From: Eutypa lata
Taxonomy: Eukaryota > Ascomycota > Sordariomycetes > Xylariales > Diatrypaceae
Length of the DNA stretch: 64,000 nucleotides
Assembly: GCA_022661535.1 (NCBI GenBank)
Contig: JAKULF010000003.1
Location: 3,906,001 to 3,970,000, forward strand
Direction: 5' to 3'
Shown: positions 38,501 to 49,985 of the stretch, in pieces
Numbering within the stretch: the stretch's first letter is position 1
Layout of the letters: each line of letters begins with the position of its first letter
Position numbers and translations under genes: made by a program
Notes under the pieces: generated by a model
Database searches by the model: none
Seen by the model: only the letters and a program-made list of their open reading frames with translations
What the model was told of the DNA's origin: nothing

Positions 38501-39151
38501 TGGTGATTTGGGCTGGGTTGGGTTGGGTTGGGTTGGGTGAAGTAGAGTGGAGTAGAGTGGAGTGGAGTGAAGAAAGTTAAGGGGAGGGATAGGATCAAAA
38601 AGCTGGGGAAGTATGTAGGTGCAATGGCGGAATGTGAGGTGGTGGTTGCTGGTGAAGATGAAGGTGAAGATGTCTGTCCGTCTATTTGAGGTTGTTAATG
38701 GGAGTGTGTACGTATGTCCGTCCGTATGCCAATATATACAATTGTGTATCCATCGTGTGCGTGCATTGGTAGAACTATATAAAATAGAACATAAACTATT
38801 GGTCAAAGTCAGAGACACACTTCATATACTAGGGATGTAAGAGGTGGCTATGTTTCATTCAATAGAGGCCGGGAGTATAGCCCTATATTTTTCATCTTCT
38901 CGAGTATCCCGATTCGTACTGCTGTAAAAGATCATAAGAGGCCTTGCTTTTAACCACGTAGTCGGAACCCCGGGTGGTGTCTGAAGTAAACCTCGTCGTT
39001 CCTCCTTAGTATTAAATATGCGAACATATTAATATTATACAATCTCCAAAATTCCTTGCGTCAACATTCCATTTTATCATACCAGTCAGTACCATAGTAT
39101 TTGGCGCCACCACGATAGAGAAGACCATATATGCTCATGTAATTAACCTAC
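38501..39151. other. Convergent 3' region between the BTB and G-patch genes
   Basis: About 650 bp shared by two 3' ends. It begins with a G-run array (38510-38537), followed by GAGTGGAGTA-type repeats to about 38570. No coding signal supported. Confidence 0.6.
38510..38537 (+). repeat. Six-run GGG array (G-quadruplex motif) just after the BTB stop codon
   Basis: Six GGG runs separated by 2-nt loops (CT once, then TT) start 10 bases after the BTB stop codon. The unit is GGGTT, not the fungal telomere unit TTAGGG. On the sense strand it would lie in the 3' UTR and could fold as an RNA quadruplex. Confidence 0.85.
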
Positions 39152-40372
39152 CTAGTCGTGATCCTCCTCCGTGGCGCCCGGACAACCCTCCATCTCCACA
39201 TCGGGGTAATGGTATTTGCACCAGAAGCAGTAGTGGAACGCCCTGCGCAGATATTCGACGACGCGCTGCAAGCGCTCCCCGACCTCGAGCGCGTTGAAGG
39301 CCTCCAGTTCCTCGTCCGCCTCTTCGAGGTCCTCTTCCTCCACGGGGGCGTATTCCACGTCCGTCTTCCCCATCGCCTTCCTGTCGTCCTCGTCGCCGTC
39401 GAAATCGTCCGCGTACGTGGGCAGCAGGCGCGCTGTCGAGCTCTGCTCCAGGTCGTACCGTATCTTGTGCGCGTCCCGCTCGGCCTCCTGGCGCTTGCGC
39501 ACTAGGCCCCTCCACTCGACCGGTATGGACTTTAGCTGTCGCGTGGAGAGCGCCTTCTTCTTCTTCTCCTTCTTGTTCTTCTTTATCCTTTTCTTCTTGC
39601 CCTTCTCGTCCCCACTCGACTTTTCTTCTTCTTCCTCTAATATAATCTTGACATCATCCGCTCCTTCTCCTCCTCCACCACTGCCGCCGCCCTCCTTTCC
39701 TCGTCCCTCCTGCGCCCACTCCTCATCCATGCGCTCACAAACCTTCATAGCACCATAAAACTGCCCCTCGAGCCTCCCCGCCTCGCGCTCCCTGCGCATG
39801 CGCTCCCGGTATTCATTCTCGTCCACCTTGACCTTCTTCGTCTGCTGCGCAGCCGCCTCGTTGATCTTCCGCTTCCTCTCGGAATCCAACCCGATCCCGC
39901 CGCGGTCCTCCTTCATCTGCAGGCGAATAGGTTCACGACTTCTCGCGTCTTCTGTGGTTGTGGTGGTGGTGGTGATGTTCCCATTGCCATTGCCATTGCC
40001 ATTGTCGCCGGTGTCGGTGTCGGTGGCGGTGGCGGTGGCGGTAGTGGTCTCCGCGCCGAGCGCATCGCCCGCCTTGAACCCCATCTTAGCCATCATAGCC
40101 AAGCCTTTACTTTTCCGCGCCCGCGGTCCCTCGAGCAGCGACCTCGAGAGCGCCTCTTCGCGGGCCGCTGCTGCCTCGGCGGCGAGCTCCGCCTTGGATT
40201 TGACGCGGCCTCGCTCCTCGCCTTCGCGCTTGAGGCGCTGCCGCCGCTGTAGGGATGTCTCCCCCCCTCTGCTGCATGTTGATGTTGCTATTGCCGCTAG
40301 ACCGGGCGCGTCTTCCCCGAAGGTCATGTTCATGTAGTCATCCTCTTCTTCCTCCTCCGGCGGTGGGGCCAT
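39152..40372 (-). CDS. G-patch and DUF4187 protein, GPATCH11-like
   Basis: Intronless gene, 406 aa, related to human GPATCH11 (CCDC75). G-patch proteins typically bind and activate DEAH RNA helicases, so a role in RNA processing is likely but inferred. Visible: a G-patch core KGLAMMAKMGFKAGDALG near residues 88-106, continued by EPIRLQMKEDRGGIGLD after a Thr/Gly/Asn-rich insert; Glu/Arg coiled-coil stretches; a Lys-rich patch (KKKRIKKNKKEKKKK), a plausible nuclear signal; and a C-terminal DUF4187 module with CFWCKYHYPD and a closing Cys (EGCPG) that could bind zinc. The ATG at 40372 is preceded by stops and opens MAPPPEEEEEDDYMNM, typical for the family. Tandem with NOP14 and convergent with the BTB gene. 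Confidence 0.88.
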   Translation of the reverse strand: MAPPPEEEEEDDYMNMTFGEDAPGLAAIATSTCSRGGETSLQRRQRLKREGEERGRVKSKAELAAEAAAAREEALSRSLLEGPRARKSKGLAMMAKMGFKAGDALGAETTTATATATDTDTGDNGNGNGNGNITTTTTTTEDARSREPIRLQMKEDRGGIGLDSERKRKINEAAAQQTKKVKVDENEYRERMRREREAGRLEGQFYGAMKVCERMDEEWAQEGRGKEGGGSGGGGEGADDVKIILEEEEEKSSGDEKGKKKRIKKNKKEKKKKALSTRQLKSIPVEWRGLVRKRQEAERDAHKIRYDLEQSSTARLLPTYADDFDGDEDDRKAMGKTDVEYAPVEEEDLEEADEELEAFNALEVGERLQRVVEYLRRAFHYCFWCKYHYPDVEMEGCPGATEEDHD

Positions 40373-41156
40373 GGTGAGTATGGCGTGTGAGTGTGTACTC
40401 TCTCAGTTTGTTAACAGAACCCTGGTGATGTTTTTCCCCTATTGGAAAGGTTGGATGATGTGTAAAATAAGCCAGCCAGATATTCTGCTGTTGCTTAGAG
40501 ACCAGAGGAAGTATGTGTAAGTATGCAGTCCTATGGGGAGGGGGGATTGTATTTGGCCACCTCAACAAAATTGTGTGTAGGCAGCAATAGCCTAGAAAAC
40601 TAGTCCGAAATTTAATCGAAGAAGCCCGTGCCTAGTACACCTTGAGATAAACAAAAAATTCAATTTCAGTTTACGGAAGGTCAGAATAAGATTGAATCTG
40701 CGTTTAAGAGGAAGCTCTCACGTCCCAAATTAATGATGAAAGTGAATGGGATGTCGGGCCGACTGCCTGTTGGCAGCATTAATGCCAGTTGGCAAAGGTC
40801 CCCATGGAGTACCTATATGAGGAACTGATGCACTCATACTCATGGTATAACAGTTGGTATTATAATAGCATAGAAATAAAACCACAGAAAACCATTCGAT
40901 TTTTATAAAACTATAGAAAACTGCTAGATTTGTACAGTCGCATAGAAGTTTATTTTCAATTTAAAGACGTTGGCCATACTTACTAGGTGGGTACGAGGAG
41001 AAATCATTCTAAGCAGTTGACTTCTCAAAGGTTGATTTACTGATGGAGATTTCACGGCGCACACGGCATACGAATATAAGTCATGTAAACAAGTGGCACA
41101 TCTATTGGCGAGGCAATACCACCCCTCTCCTACCCAAACACCGACCCCTATCTGCC
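40373..41156. other. Intergenic region between NOP14 and the G-patch gene
   Basis: About 780 bp containing the G-patch promoter and the NOP14 3' flank. A short internal near-repeat (ATAGAAAAC / AGAAAACC) occurs at about 40870-40925. No coding signal supported. Confidence 0.6.
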
Positions 41157-44038
41157 CTATCTCCTGCTCTTGGCCGCGCGCTTCCTCATATCCCTCTCGC
41201 GCTCGTAGGCGTTGGCCTCCTTGCCCTCCTCGCTCTGGATCTCGGCCACGAGGCGCTTGTACTTCTTCTCGTAGGCGGCGTCCTTCTCCTTCTTGGCGCG
41301 CAGCTTCTCGCGCGCCACGAACTGGGCGTCCTTCCGCAGCTCCCGCATCGCCCCCTTCCGCTCCTTCTTGTGCTCCTTCTTGAGCTTGGCCAGCTCCGCC
41401 CGGTCGCGGTCCGGGTCGTAGTGCCGGTTCGGGTCGAACGTGTCCTCGAACTTGGGCACCGCCATCTTGATCGCCAGCGGCCGGTGGTGGTGCAGCTCCA
41501 CCGTGCGTCGGGACATGTGCGCCACCCGGAGCATTCGCTGCATCTTGGCGTGTAGCTTCGCTATGCGATTGTTCATCGCTTCGGGAAGCTCGGTCCTGCA
41601 AGCTTTGCTGCGTAGATGGGTTACAACTTTCTGAGCTGGTTCAAACGTCTCGAAGAACGACGATTTTCCTGTCCATACATCCGAAGCTGCATCGAGTAAT
41701 TGTAACGTTGTGCTCATTATGGCAATTTTTGTCGACGCGGCTTCTTTGTTGGACAAGTCGCCTTCAACACAATCTGATGGTGCAAGCTTCCTGACTTCAA
41801 CTGGTTTTGCCTTGCTGATGCGTGTCCCGGTGACTGGTTCATGCAAGGGAAAGCCCCCCAGGCGTTCTTTGGCTTTTATCGGTGCCAATGAACATAACGT
41901 ATTTAGGGAGAAATTCATAACTTCTGGAACATAGCGTTTTGCAACCTTCTGGTATTGGAGAGCTAATGTTGATAGATATGCTCCTTTCGCATAGTCTGAA
42001 ATTTCCTTTGGAACCTTTTGCCCAAGATATTGCGCTATGAGGAGCATCGCAGGTGTTACTACTTGGTGGAAATGGTCACTGCAATTAGCGTTAGTCGTCT
42101 CTTCCAACGTGGAACGTTCTCGATCATAAACTAGACACAAGTCTGAAGGGTATGGCTTTGGAAGACACTTACGAAGTTGGGAATATTGTTCCAATAGCGG
42201 TAAGGATCATTAAGTCCCCTAAGTTTGGCGATAGTCGTCTTGACCGTCTGAACTCCTCGGTCTCAGTACGGAATGCATTTGAGATCTCGATGGGATAGGA
42301 TTTTGCCAAGGAGTGGACGTGTCGGATAAGATTCTCTAAGACAGAGAAGGGAGGTATTTGGGAGAGGTTTGACAGGTATGCGATATACTGAACTAGAGAT
42401 TTAGCAAAGTTGCCTAGTTTCGTCTTGTTGCTACTGTCTAGTTTCGGGTGGTAAAGAGCTCTGATGCGTTGAACGACAGTTGGTACTTTCTCGATAGGGA
42501 CGGTTGATGCAACCTGGACGAGTTCCTCCAGGTTCTCAGGACAAGGGAATGTATATGGGAGTCCCTCTGCATCGTTCTGGGTGTCAACCGCTTGAGCGGA
42601 ACCGTTCAACTTGTGAATAAACACAGGATTGTTTGTTTCTTCGTCATTTAGAAGTCCCTTCGTGAACTCATCGTCATCCTCGATATCTGATTCAGCGGAC
42701 GAGTCATCACTATCAACAGGTTCTAGGTCAGAACCACTGGCGATCAAGTCGTCGTCTATCAGGAAGTCGTCTTCATCGTCAAAGCCGAGCTCTGCTGCAG
42801 TTGGTCGGGTTTTGATACCAGTGCCGAGACCAAAGTCATCTTCCTCTTCATTCTCCATGAATTGGATATTTTCGTTCATTTCTTCCTCCTTTTCTTGATC
42901 TTCGTGTTGCTCCTCTTCACTATCGCTCTCTTGTTGCCCTTCCATTCGCTTTATCCGTTTTAGTTCGAGTTCCTTGAGTCTATTTGCTTCCTCTTCAGCC
43001 TTTTCTTCGTCGGTCTTGGTACGATCAGTAGGTTGGGCTCTCCTATCTAGAGCCAATTGCCTAAGCCGCATATCATATTGGCGTTCAAGCTTTTCTTTTT
43101 GGGCGGCTGCTGAATCCTCTACTGCGTTGGTAGTGGCATTAGTAGTGGCATCGGACTTCTTGTTGAAGAGCAAATGATGCAACTCTCCAAATTCCTTGTC
43201 GAGCTCTTCGCGGAGATCCTCGTCAGCATCTTTGGCTTGTTGTCTCTCATATTTATAGAACTTTGATTTTGCGATAAGTTCTTTCATAACTTCCTGTTTC
43301 GATTTCTTCCGCTCCGGCTCCCCATCTATGTGCTCTGACTCGCCGCCTTCAGCATCTTGGGGGCGCATGCGCTTCAGAACACGACGTTCATCATCGGAAC
43401 CATCTTCTCCAGAATCAGCTCCAACGTCCTCATCGAAGTCGTCGATCATAGCCTCGTCGTCGAATGATAAAGACTTTCCAAGATGTGTTAAACCTCCCAT
43501 GTGTTCATCTTCTTCTAAGTCAAACATGGATGATTTCTTATGACTTCGTTGTTTTTCCTGTGCGAACCGCTCTAGCATTTTGTCTTCGGGTGCCATTGTA
43601 GGGTCATTCTCGCCGAATCGTCGATCGAGTATACCTCCGACTTTATTACGCCTATTCATTTCAACTAAGAGGGTTTGTCGGCGCTATGAAGAGACAGTTA
43701 GTTGATAATAGGGCGTGGAATTGGACGACAAAACAACGCACTCTCTCCTCGCCCAGGGTCTTTGCCTCACTAGGCCGGCCATGGATTCCCTTTGCAGCAT
43801 TTCCAGTTGGTGGCCTATTGGTGGTAACTTCGAATTTAGGTCCTCGAACATTGTGCTTGAAATCGAAAGGATTGAACTGAGTCCTAATGTTCTCCAAAGC
43901 AGTAGCTTTCTCTAAGCGCTTATTGGAGTTATTTGCTCCTTGAGCCTTCTGCTTCTTCTGCTTTTTGGATTGCTGGGGCCCGATGACGCCTTGTTCCCGC
44001 AAAGCTGCCTTGAGGCGCTTAAGTTGGGAGCCGGCCAT
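41157..44038 (-). CDS. NOP14: Nucleolar 40S ribosome assembly factor Nop14
   Basis: Component of the 90S/SSU processome needed for 18S rRNA maturation and 40S export, 909 aa (yeast 810). Three exons: 44038-43742, 43683-42173, 42078-41157. Start MAGSQLKRLKAALREQGVIG; then NPFDFKHNVRGPKFEV, and the core signature RNKVGGILDRRFGENDPTMA just after intron 1. Next come acidic stretches with many Asp/Glu, a helical repeat region (VPTVVQRIRALYHPKL), TSDHFHQVVTPAMLL across intron 2, and a basic C-terminal tail (KKEHKKERKGAMRELRKD). Everything fits the family. It starts only 450 bp from the divergent gene at 44489. The predicted frame upstream of 44038 is leader, since the family start is the ATG at 44038. 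Confidence 0.96.
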
Positions 44039-44488
44039 GGCAAAAATGAATGTCGGTTGCAAGAAGATGTAAGCAGCTTCGTGCTGATCAGTAGGGGTCG
44101 GCAATATAGTTGGGTTGGGTATATCTTCGCAAGACGCTGGATAAATTACTTTATTGAAGCTGTTATCGATCAAGAAATATTTTTATCTTATCACTCGTTA
44201 TCCGTTCAGCCCATCATTTAACTATAAATCTACAAGTTAAACTGACCCGCTGGCGGGGTCCACTATGTTGGTGGATGTATTGTACGTACCTACATAGATG
44301 TAATTTAGGTAAATGCAGGTACGTACCTACCTTGAAAACGTCACACACCCAGACCAGACTCGTATGGACATGTTAACTAGCTCTAGAGCTCTCTTATATC
44401 AATTGAATCGCCATGCACGTCGATCCTTAACTCTACAACGAATTTTTAAGGCCAAGAGGACCTGACATGGATTCAAGAGGCCACCAAC
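44039..44488. promoter_or_regulatory. Shared divergent promoter, NOP14 and the gene at 44489
   Basis: 450 bp between two divergent start codons. It holds ACGTACCTAC-type motifs near 44280-44335 and no clear TATA box. Co-regulation is only suggested by the distance. Confidence 0.5.
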
Positions 44489-45940
44489 ATGACGTCGACC
44501 GCCACCACGACCGCCACGAAAGGAATATTCACCCTCCTGCGAGATGAGCGCACCGTGCTGATCGGGCTCGGCGTGACGGCCGCGAGCTTCTTCTGCGCCA
44601 TGCGCTTCGCCCTCGAGTACTACCGCGACGAGGTGGAGATCAAGCCCACCCAGCCGAAGACGCAGTACATCACCCAGGACACCGAGGACTCGCTGAGGAA
44701 GGGCACCCTCGAGACCCTGCTGCAGCACTACAACTTCTCCATCCGGGAGACCGCCCTGAAGATCGTCGCCGGCCGCGCCGTCAACGACACGGCCGCCGTC
44801 AAGCACCTGCTGCGCGGCATCACCCGCCCGGACTACGACGAGCGCGAGAGGTGTCTGAAGGCGCTGGCGTTCGCCGTGGAAGATGGTACGTCTTTTGTCT
44901 TGTCTTGTCTTGTCTTGACTTGTCTATCCCTGCTGATGGGATGGATGCGAAACAATCTCATTCTTCTCTATATACGCAATGATCACCAATCATATATATA
45001 TAAACGGGTGCTAACTGGCGCTGCCGTAGTCGAAACCTACCAAGACCCTCTAGGCGTGTTAAACACACCTCAAGGCTACAGGGCACTAGTACGCTCTCTC
45101 GAGCTGAGCCTCTCCGACTACGAGCACGAGCCTCTCGATGACCCTCTGTACGACGAGTACTACCTGCGAGACGTCAACGAGCGACGATGCCTTCTGCTAA
45201 TATACAAACTCATCCACAAGTACGGGGTAGACCGGCTGATCGAAGCGCAGTTCATCGAGCGGTGGCTAGCGCAACAACCATGGACCCGCGACCCCAAACC
45301 CAAACCCAAATCCGAAATGAACCAAAACGACGACGACGACGACGACAATAATGAAAACAACAACAACAACAACAAAAACAACGACAACAAGAACAGGAAC
45401 AGGAACAGCAACAACGACGAGCGGCTCCAGAACTTCGCGCGGTACCTAGAGCGCAAGCGCAACCGGATCAGCGACATATGCCAGCACCTGACGGAGACGC
45501 GGGCGGGGCGGCGGGCGCTGGTGCGGGCGCGCCTCCTGGCGAAGTCGAAGTCGAAGCGGCCCCAGCGCCGGCGCGCCGACCGGGCCTCGGACCAGATCAA
45601 GGTGGTGCTGGAGATCAGCATGGCGGACGACGACGAGAACGACCCGGGCAACCGCGACGACGGGGCGCTGCTGCGGGGGGAGGTCTTCGAGGGCAGGTCG
45701 GGGATCGCTTCTTCGGCTGATGACGATGATGGTGATGATGAGGATGTTGACGAGGATGATGATTTTGGTGATGGTGATGATGATCATAGCAATATTCTGG
45801 TGCCGCGCCTAAGAGTGGACCAGAGCGCCGAGGAGCAGCGCCTGCGACGGCGGCACCGCGAGGCTATGGTTCTTAATGATGGGACGCATCCGCCGGGCCG
45901 TGGTGATATCATTGAGCGGGAGCATGACTCTAATGGTTGA
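44489..45940 (+). CDS. Membrane-anchored protein with an ARM-like region, function unknown
   Basis: I do not recognise a named family. Spliced length 435 aa from exons 44489-44885 and 45030-45940. An N-terminal hydrophobic segment (about 23-45; VLIGLGVTAASFFCAMRFAL) looks like a membrane anchor. A helical region that resembles an armadillo-type repeat follows: TLETLLQHYNFSIRETALKI, VKHLLRGITRPDYDERERCL. After the intron comes TPQGYRALVRSLELSLSDYE, then a long Asn/Asp/Lys run, an Arg-rich helix and an acidic tail. The 144-nt intron (GTACGT..GCCGTAG, CTAAC branch) is a multiple of three without in-frame stops; retention would add 48 residues including a second hydrophobic stretch. Outer-membrane or ER tethering is a guess from the anchor alone. 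Confidence 0.75.
   Translation: MTSTATTTATKGIFTLLRDERTVLIGLGVTAASFFCAMRFALEYYRDEVEIKPTQPKTQYITQDTEDSLRKGTLETLLQHYNFSIRETALKIVAGRAVNDTAAVKHLLRGITRPDYDERERCLKALAFAVEDGTSFVLSCLVLTCLSLLMGWMRNNLILLYIRNDHQSYIYKRVLTGAAVVETYQDPLGVLNTPQGYRALVRSLELSLSDYEHEPLDDPLYDEYYLRDVNERRCLLLIYKLIHKYGVDRLIEAQFIERWLAQQPWTRDPKPKPKSEMNQNDDDDDDNNENNNNNNKNNDNKNRNRNSNNDERLQNFARYLERKRNRISDICQHLTETRAGRRALVRARLLAKSKSKRPQRRRADRASDQIKVVLEISMADDDENDPGNRDDGALLRGEVFEGRSGIASSADDDDGDDEDVDEDDDFGDGDDDHSNILVPRLRVDQSAEEQRLRRRHREAMVLNDGTHPPGRGDIIEREHDSNG
44886..45029 (+). other. Stopless 144-nt intron in the 44489 gene
   Basis: Donor GTACGT and acceptor CTAACTGGCGCTGCCGTAG; exactly 48 codons, open in the coding frame. It begins with a TCTTG repeat (about 44894-44912) that translates into a hydrophobic stretch (FVLSCLVLTCLSLLMGW). 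Splicing joins FAVED to VETYQDPLG. Confidence 0.7.
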
Positions 45941-47356
45941 TCGTGATCCGTTGGTGATATTTTCCTTGGACGACGACGGCCCTCATAATTAGTGGGAGGA
46001 AATCAGGCCGCCGTGGGCGATTATTCTATATATCTGCCCGGCTAAGGCTCAAGTCGATGATATAACAAACAATACCTTATAGGGATCGCTCGATATTACT
46101 TTAGAGTGTCAACGGTGTTTAGACCAGCCGTTAGTAGGTGAATCTCCCGGGGAAGTCAACAGTATAACATGGTCCTGTGGCTATAACTAGGCCCGAGGAC
46201 TGGCGGTAGGTAGCGTTATATCACCGCGCCGTTTGCCGTCGAGGGATTTCTCCCATTATCGAGCTCATAGCCTAGGAACATCATGATATGCTCGTGGAGC
46301 GAAACACTACCAGCTGAATAGGATCGATCATCCCTTATCATACTGGGAAGGATATCGCTCACACCTTGCAAGGCCAGGCTATGATGGCCAAGCACCCTTT
46401 CTGTATAGTAGACTGCTTATTTAATTCATCCTTGTTTAGCAGCAGACTTCCTGTATAGTATATAAAAGATAGCTTTAGTTAGGATGACGATGTTCAACGG
46501 CGTAGATTTGTCTTCTTGTCTACGTGCTAAGAGATATCTTCAATGCGAATACGGTGTGGTTCTAGGTGTATCCGTCGCGAAACACCGTCGGCAAGAATTC
46601 TTAGCCAAACTTAAAGAGTATTTTCATTTTGCGAAGGCCCCTAAGTTGCCATCGAGCTACGAATACGACGATAATCCCGCCGTAATAGCTATATCTCGGA
46701 GTGTATCTCGGAATGGTGTTTGCCTAAAGTTTAAACTTACTTACAGTTTCATGAAAGGCACATGATCACAAGGCACACAAGGCCAGTTAAGGAATGGGCA
46801 GGAATGAAACCAGACATTTACTTTTTTAAAACCCTTGATTTAGCATCTACGTGCTCTTTCTATCTTTCTCTGTCTCTGTCCAGTAATCATACATCAGGTC
46901 CTCCTCGTCCGGCAAACACAACAAGAAGCCTCCTCGGCACCTCGCCGTGCAATGCAGATGCATAAGTACTTAAGTACATAAACAAAACACAAAACAAAAG
47001 TAGAAAAAGAGTCTACTTCGGAATTAAACAGTTGAAACTAGTACAAAAGTCTTGGTGGTATCATCGCAGAAAGGGGAAAAAAAAAGAAATACAAAGATGG
47101 AATGAATCCCTCCATGCAAATGCGCTCTCGCCTGCAGGAACAAAAAAAAAAGAGTCTTGTCCAACACCGAAAAAACGCGAGCGGAGGAATGTTTAGTGAT
47201 GAGGGTAATAGTCCAACGCTACCATATCTAACCCTTTTTCTGGTTTGATCAAGCCGTTAGGGCGTAAACCATATGTATAATGCAGTCATTAAATGCCGGT
47301 AGAATGAGCGGTCTTTTGTATCGTCGAATCATTGCAACTTGTAAACATGCCTTTCA
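45941..47356. other. Convergent intergenic region before the CLIP-170-like gene
   Basis: About 1.4 kb. A 93-codon ATG frame at 46484-46765 is the only notable reading frame; it has no recognisable motif and I do not call it a gene. A-rich tracts occur near 47080-47150. Confidence 0.55.
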
Positions 47357-49985
47357 CTAGAACGCGTCCTCCAAAGGGCAATCGATGCTGTCATGACCGT
47401 CCCGCTCGCACAGAGCACACCACTTATCCTGGTCGACAACCCCACTCTCCTTTCCGGCAAGAGCACCGGAGTCCTGGGGATTGGGGAGGATTTTAATCTC
47501 TGCGGGAGGTGGCGGCGGCGGCGATGTAGCCGACTGGAGCTTCAGCGGAGACAAGGGTTGAGGGGTGGCTTCCTCAGGGGTTTCCGCAGGAACCGTCAGA
47601 TGATTTAGGAGTTCCTTCCCCGGCTTCGTCGGCGATTGGTCGGCAGTGGAGTTATTGCCTTGTTCTTGCTGAGGACCGAACATGTTAGTGCACGTAAGAA
47701 TATCATGTCCATTGGTCTCGCAAATCTCGCACCAGAGAGTGCTACTCTCAGTAACGGAAGAATAGTTGTCGATTTCGGGCATCGACTCGAGAGTTGCCGT
47801 GCGCTTATGGGTAATCTCAGGGGAACGAGGTTCCCGCGAGAGAATCACAGTCCCCTTGGAATCGCGGTACGACGACCTGTCAGCAGGGACAACAGTCATA
47901 GCACTGCCGCGATGATTCGATGCGCTCCCACGCCGGAGTCTCTCGATTTCTCGCTCTAATTCATCCTCGCGAACGGTCTTAGTTTCGAGAAGATTGCGCA
48001 GCTCGAATAATTCTCGTTCGACCTTCTCCTTGGCTAGACGAGTATCAAGCGACTCGGGGCGTGATTGGAATGAACCAGTACGCTGAGGTTGGGCGGGTGT
48101 TTTATCTGAAGAATCTGCTCCAGGAATCGAATCTCTGCTGAGGGAGTGGATGATAGCCTTAAGACCTCTAATCTCATCTTCTTTCTGTTCCAACTCCTTC
48201 GACATCGAGGATCTGTCTTCGGTACCGTTTCCCCCATTAATGGCTGCCGAAGCCTTCTCCCGCTCCTTTCGCAACTCTGCCCGAGTTCTTTCCACCTCTC
48301 CACGAAGGAACTCCACTTCACCCCTAGCCTCAGCCTCGCCACGTCGAGCATCTTCTAAACCCTCTTCCAGCTCTTGGACTAGCTCTTCAAGCTGCTTAAG
48401 CTGGCGAGCAACGCTGTCGACATCCACCGAGCGACCTTGAGCCTCATGGATCTCTTGTTCAAGCTCTTTAATCTTTGCATCATACACCCGTTGGGTTTCT
48501 GTGCTAGCCATCTCAAGGGTATCAATAGTACTGCGGAAATCAGCTCGGTGCGCGTCGAATTCTGTCGTGAGCATAGCGATCTTCTCGTTCTTCTCTCTCA
48601 ATAGAGCCCGAAGCTGTGATGTGTCCTTGCCGTCTAAGCTGTTAGGCCGGGGATTTCTTGTGGAGTCTGTTTGCTCCATTAGGTCTGTAAGCTCCGTAAG
48701 ACTGCTCTCCATTTCAGCTAGCGCCGAAGCCTGATCTTTTAACTGTCGGTCACGATCTTCGAGCTGTGACCTGAGTCTTTCGATTTCCTCTTCGTTCGCA
48801 TGTGCGACACGGGATGCCGGGCGCCTGAAGGAAGACATAGATGACATGGAGCCAATGCTGCCGTTTGCCTTGGTACGCGAACCCATGGGTGTGGCCTCAT
48901 CATCATCATAGCTCGAGGTCGAAGTCTGACCTAGCGCAGAAACACTCCTAGAGGTTATGCTAGGCTTCCCATCTAGTCTCGAAGCCGGCTTGTTCGGGTC
49001 ACCAGCAACACCACGCACGCTAGAACCAAATTTGGGGATAGCAGGGCTGCCATAACGAGGAGGTGCTTTTGTAGCTGGAGTCGCAAGTGATGTTCGCGGA
49101 ACTGGTGGTAATTGCAACTTGCGTACAGGAGAATCTGGTCGAGGTAGGGATGTCCTCGGACGTTTGCCGGAAGGACTAGACGTTCTAGCTGGGCCAACTG
49201 ATTGACTAAATTTTGGCAACGAAGGAGTTGGTGGGGTGCCGTTTGTAGTATTCTGACTGGCAGCGCGGAGACCAGATAATGAATTTCCTGTTGGTGTAAG
49301 GGGGTATGAATGAGAAGCAGGCGTCGGTGGCGTGTCGCGCTTGAAAAGCTTGTTCATCGGTACGAATATGCCACTACCCGGGGTGGACGTCATGAAGTAT
49401 GAGATACTATAGCAAGAAGTATGGTTAGTAAGTCCATCATGATAAAGTGTGAATAATTGGAATTTCAACTTACCCATCAACATCACCATTGTTCTTCCCA
49501 CGCGCAGCAAACTCTGGGTTCAACTCAACACCAGCAAATGTGCCCTTCTTCCCAGCAACCTGGCCAACAAAACGTATGGTACCACTCATGTTTCCAGGGA
49601 CGTCTACTACATCACCCAGGGAGACATCGTTGCCGGAGCCCTTTCCAGGGGTGATGGGCGGCGCCATCTTGTGTGTCGAGTCTTCTCCACTCAGAACACT
49701 ATCAAGCGCGTAGCTTTCGCTGTCATCTGGGATGGATGCAAGAGAACGAGGAGTCAGTGCAGCAAAGGAAGCTTTGCGACCGAGTGCACCTGAGCCCGGA
49801 GCAAGCCTAGAATGGGATGAGTAAAGGCTATTGAGATTAGGGGTGGAAGCTGTTGCGATGCCGAATTTTCTAGAGCGCGACAAGCCAGATTTTTGTTGTG
49901 GTATTGGTGGTGGCGGCGGGAGTTGTTGATATTGGCGTTGTAAAACAGACAAGCTGCTGGTTGCTGTCGAAGCCATGGCTGCCAT
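47357..49985 (-). CDS. CLIP-170-like microtubule plus-end protein (CAP-Gly, coiled coil, two zinc knuckles)
   Basis: Microtubule plus-end tracking protein, 853 aa, comparable to fission yeast Tip1 and animal CLIP-170. Exons 49985-49474 and 49406-47357 (67-nt intron, GTAAGT..TATAG). The CAP-Gly domain (about 120-190) is split by the intron and holds GTIRFVGQVAGKKGTFAGVE, the signature GKNNGDVDG and STPGSGIFVP. A long Ser/Pro/Thr-rich basic linker follows (about 195-400), a usual microtubule-binding region. Then comes a coiled coil rich in Glu/Leu/Arg (about 400-660). Two zinc knuckles of the CX2CX4HX4C type lie near the C-terminus, CEICETNGHDILTC and CALCERDGHDSIDC. In this family the knuckles bind dynein/dynactin-side partners and the CAP-Gly domain. 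Only one CAP-Gly is present, against two in animals. Confidence 0.94.

Noticed and set aside
38510..38537. Telomere-like repeat
   Set aside because: The unit is GGGTT, not TTAGGG. It is short and lies in the 3' flank of a gene within ordinary gene space.
46484..46765. 93-codon ATG frame as a small gene
   Set aside because: No recognisable motif, no splice support, and the length is within chance for this window.
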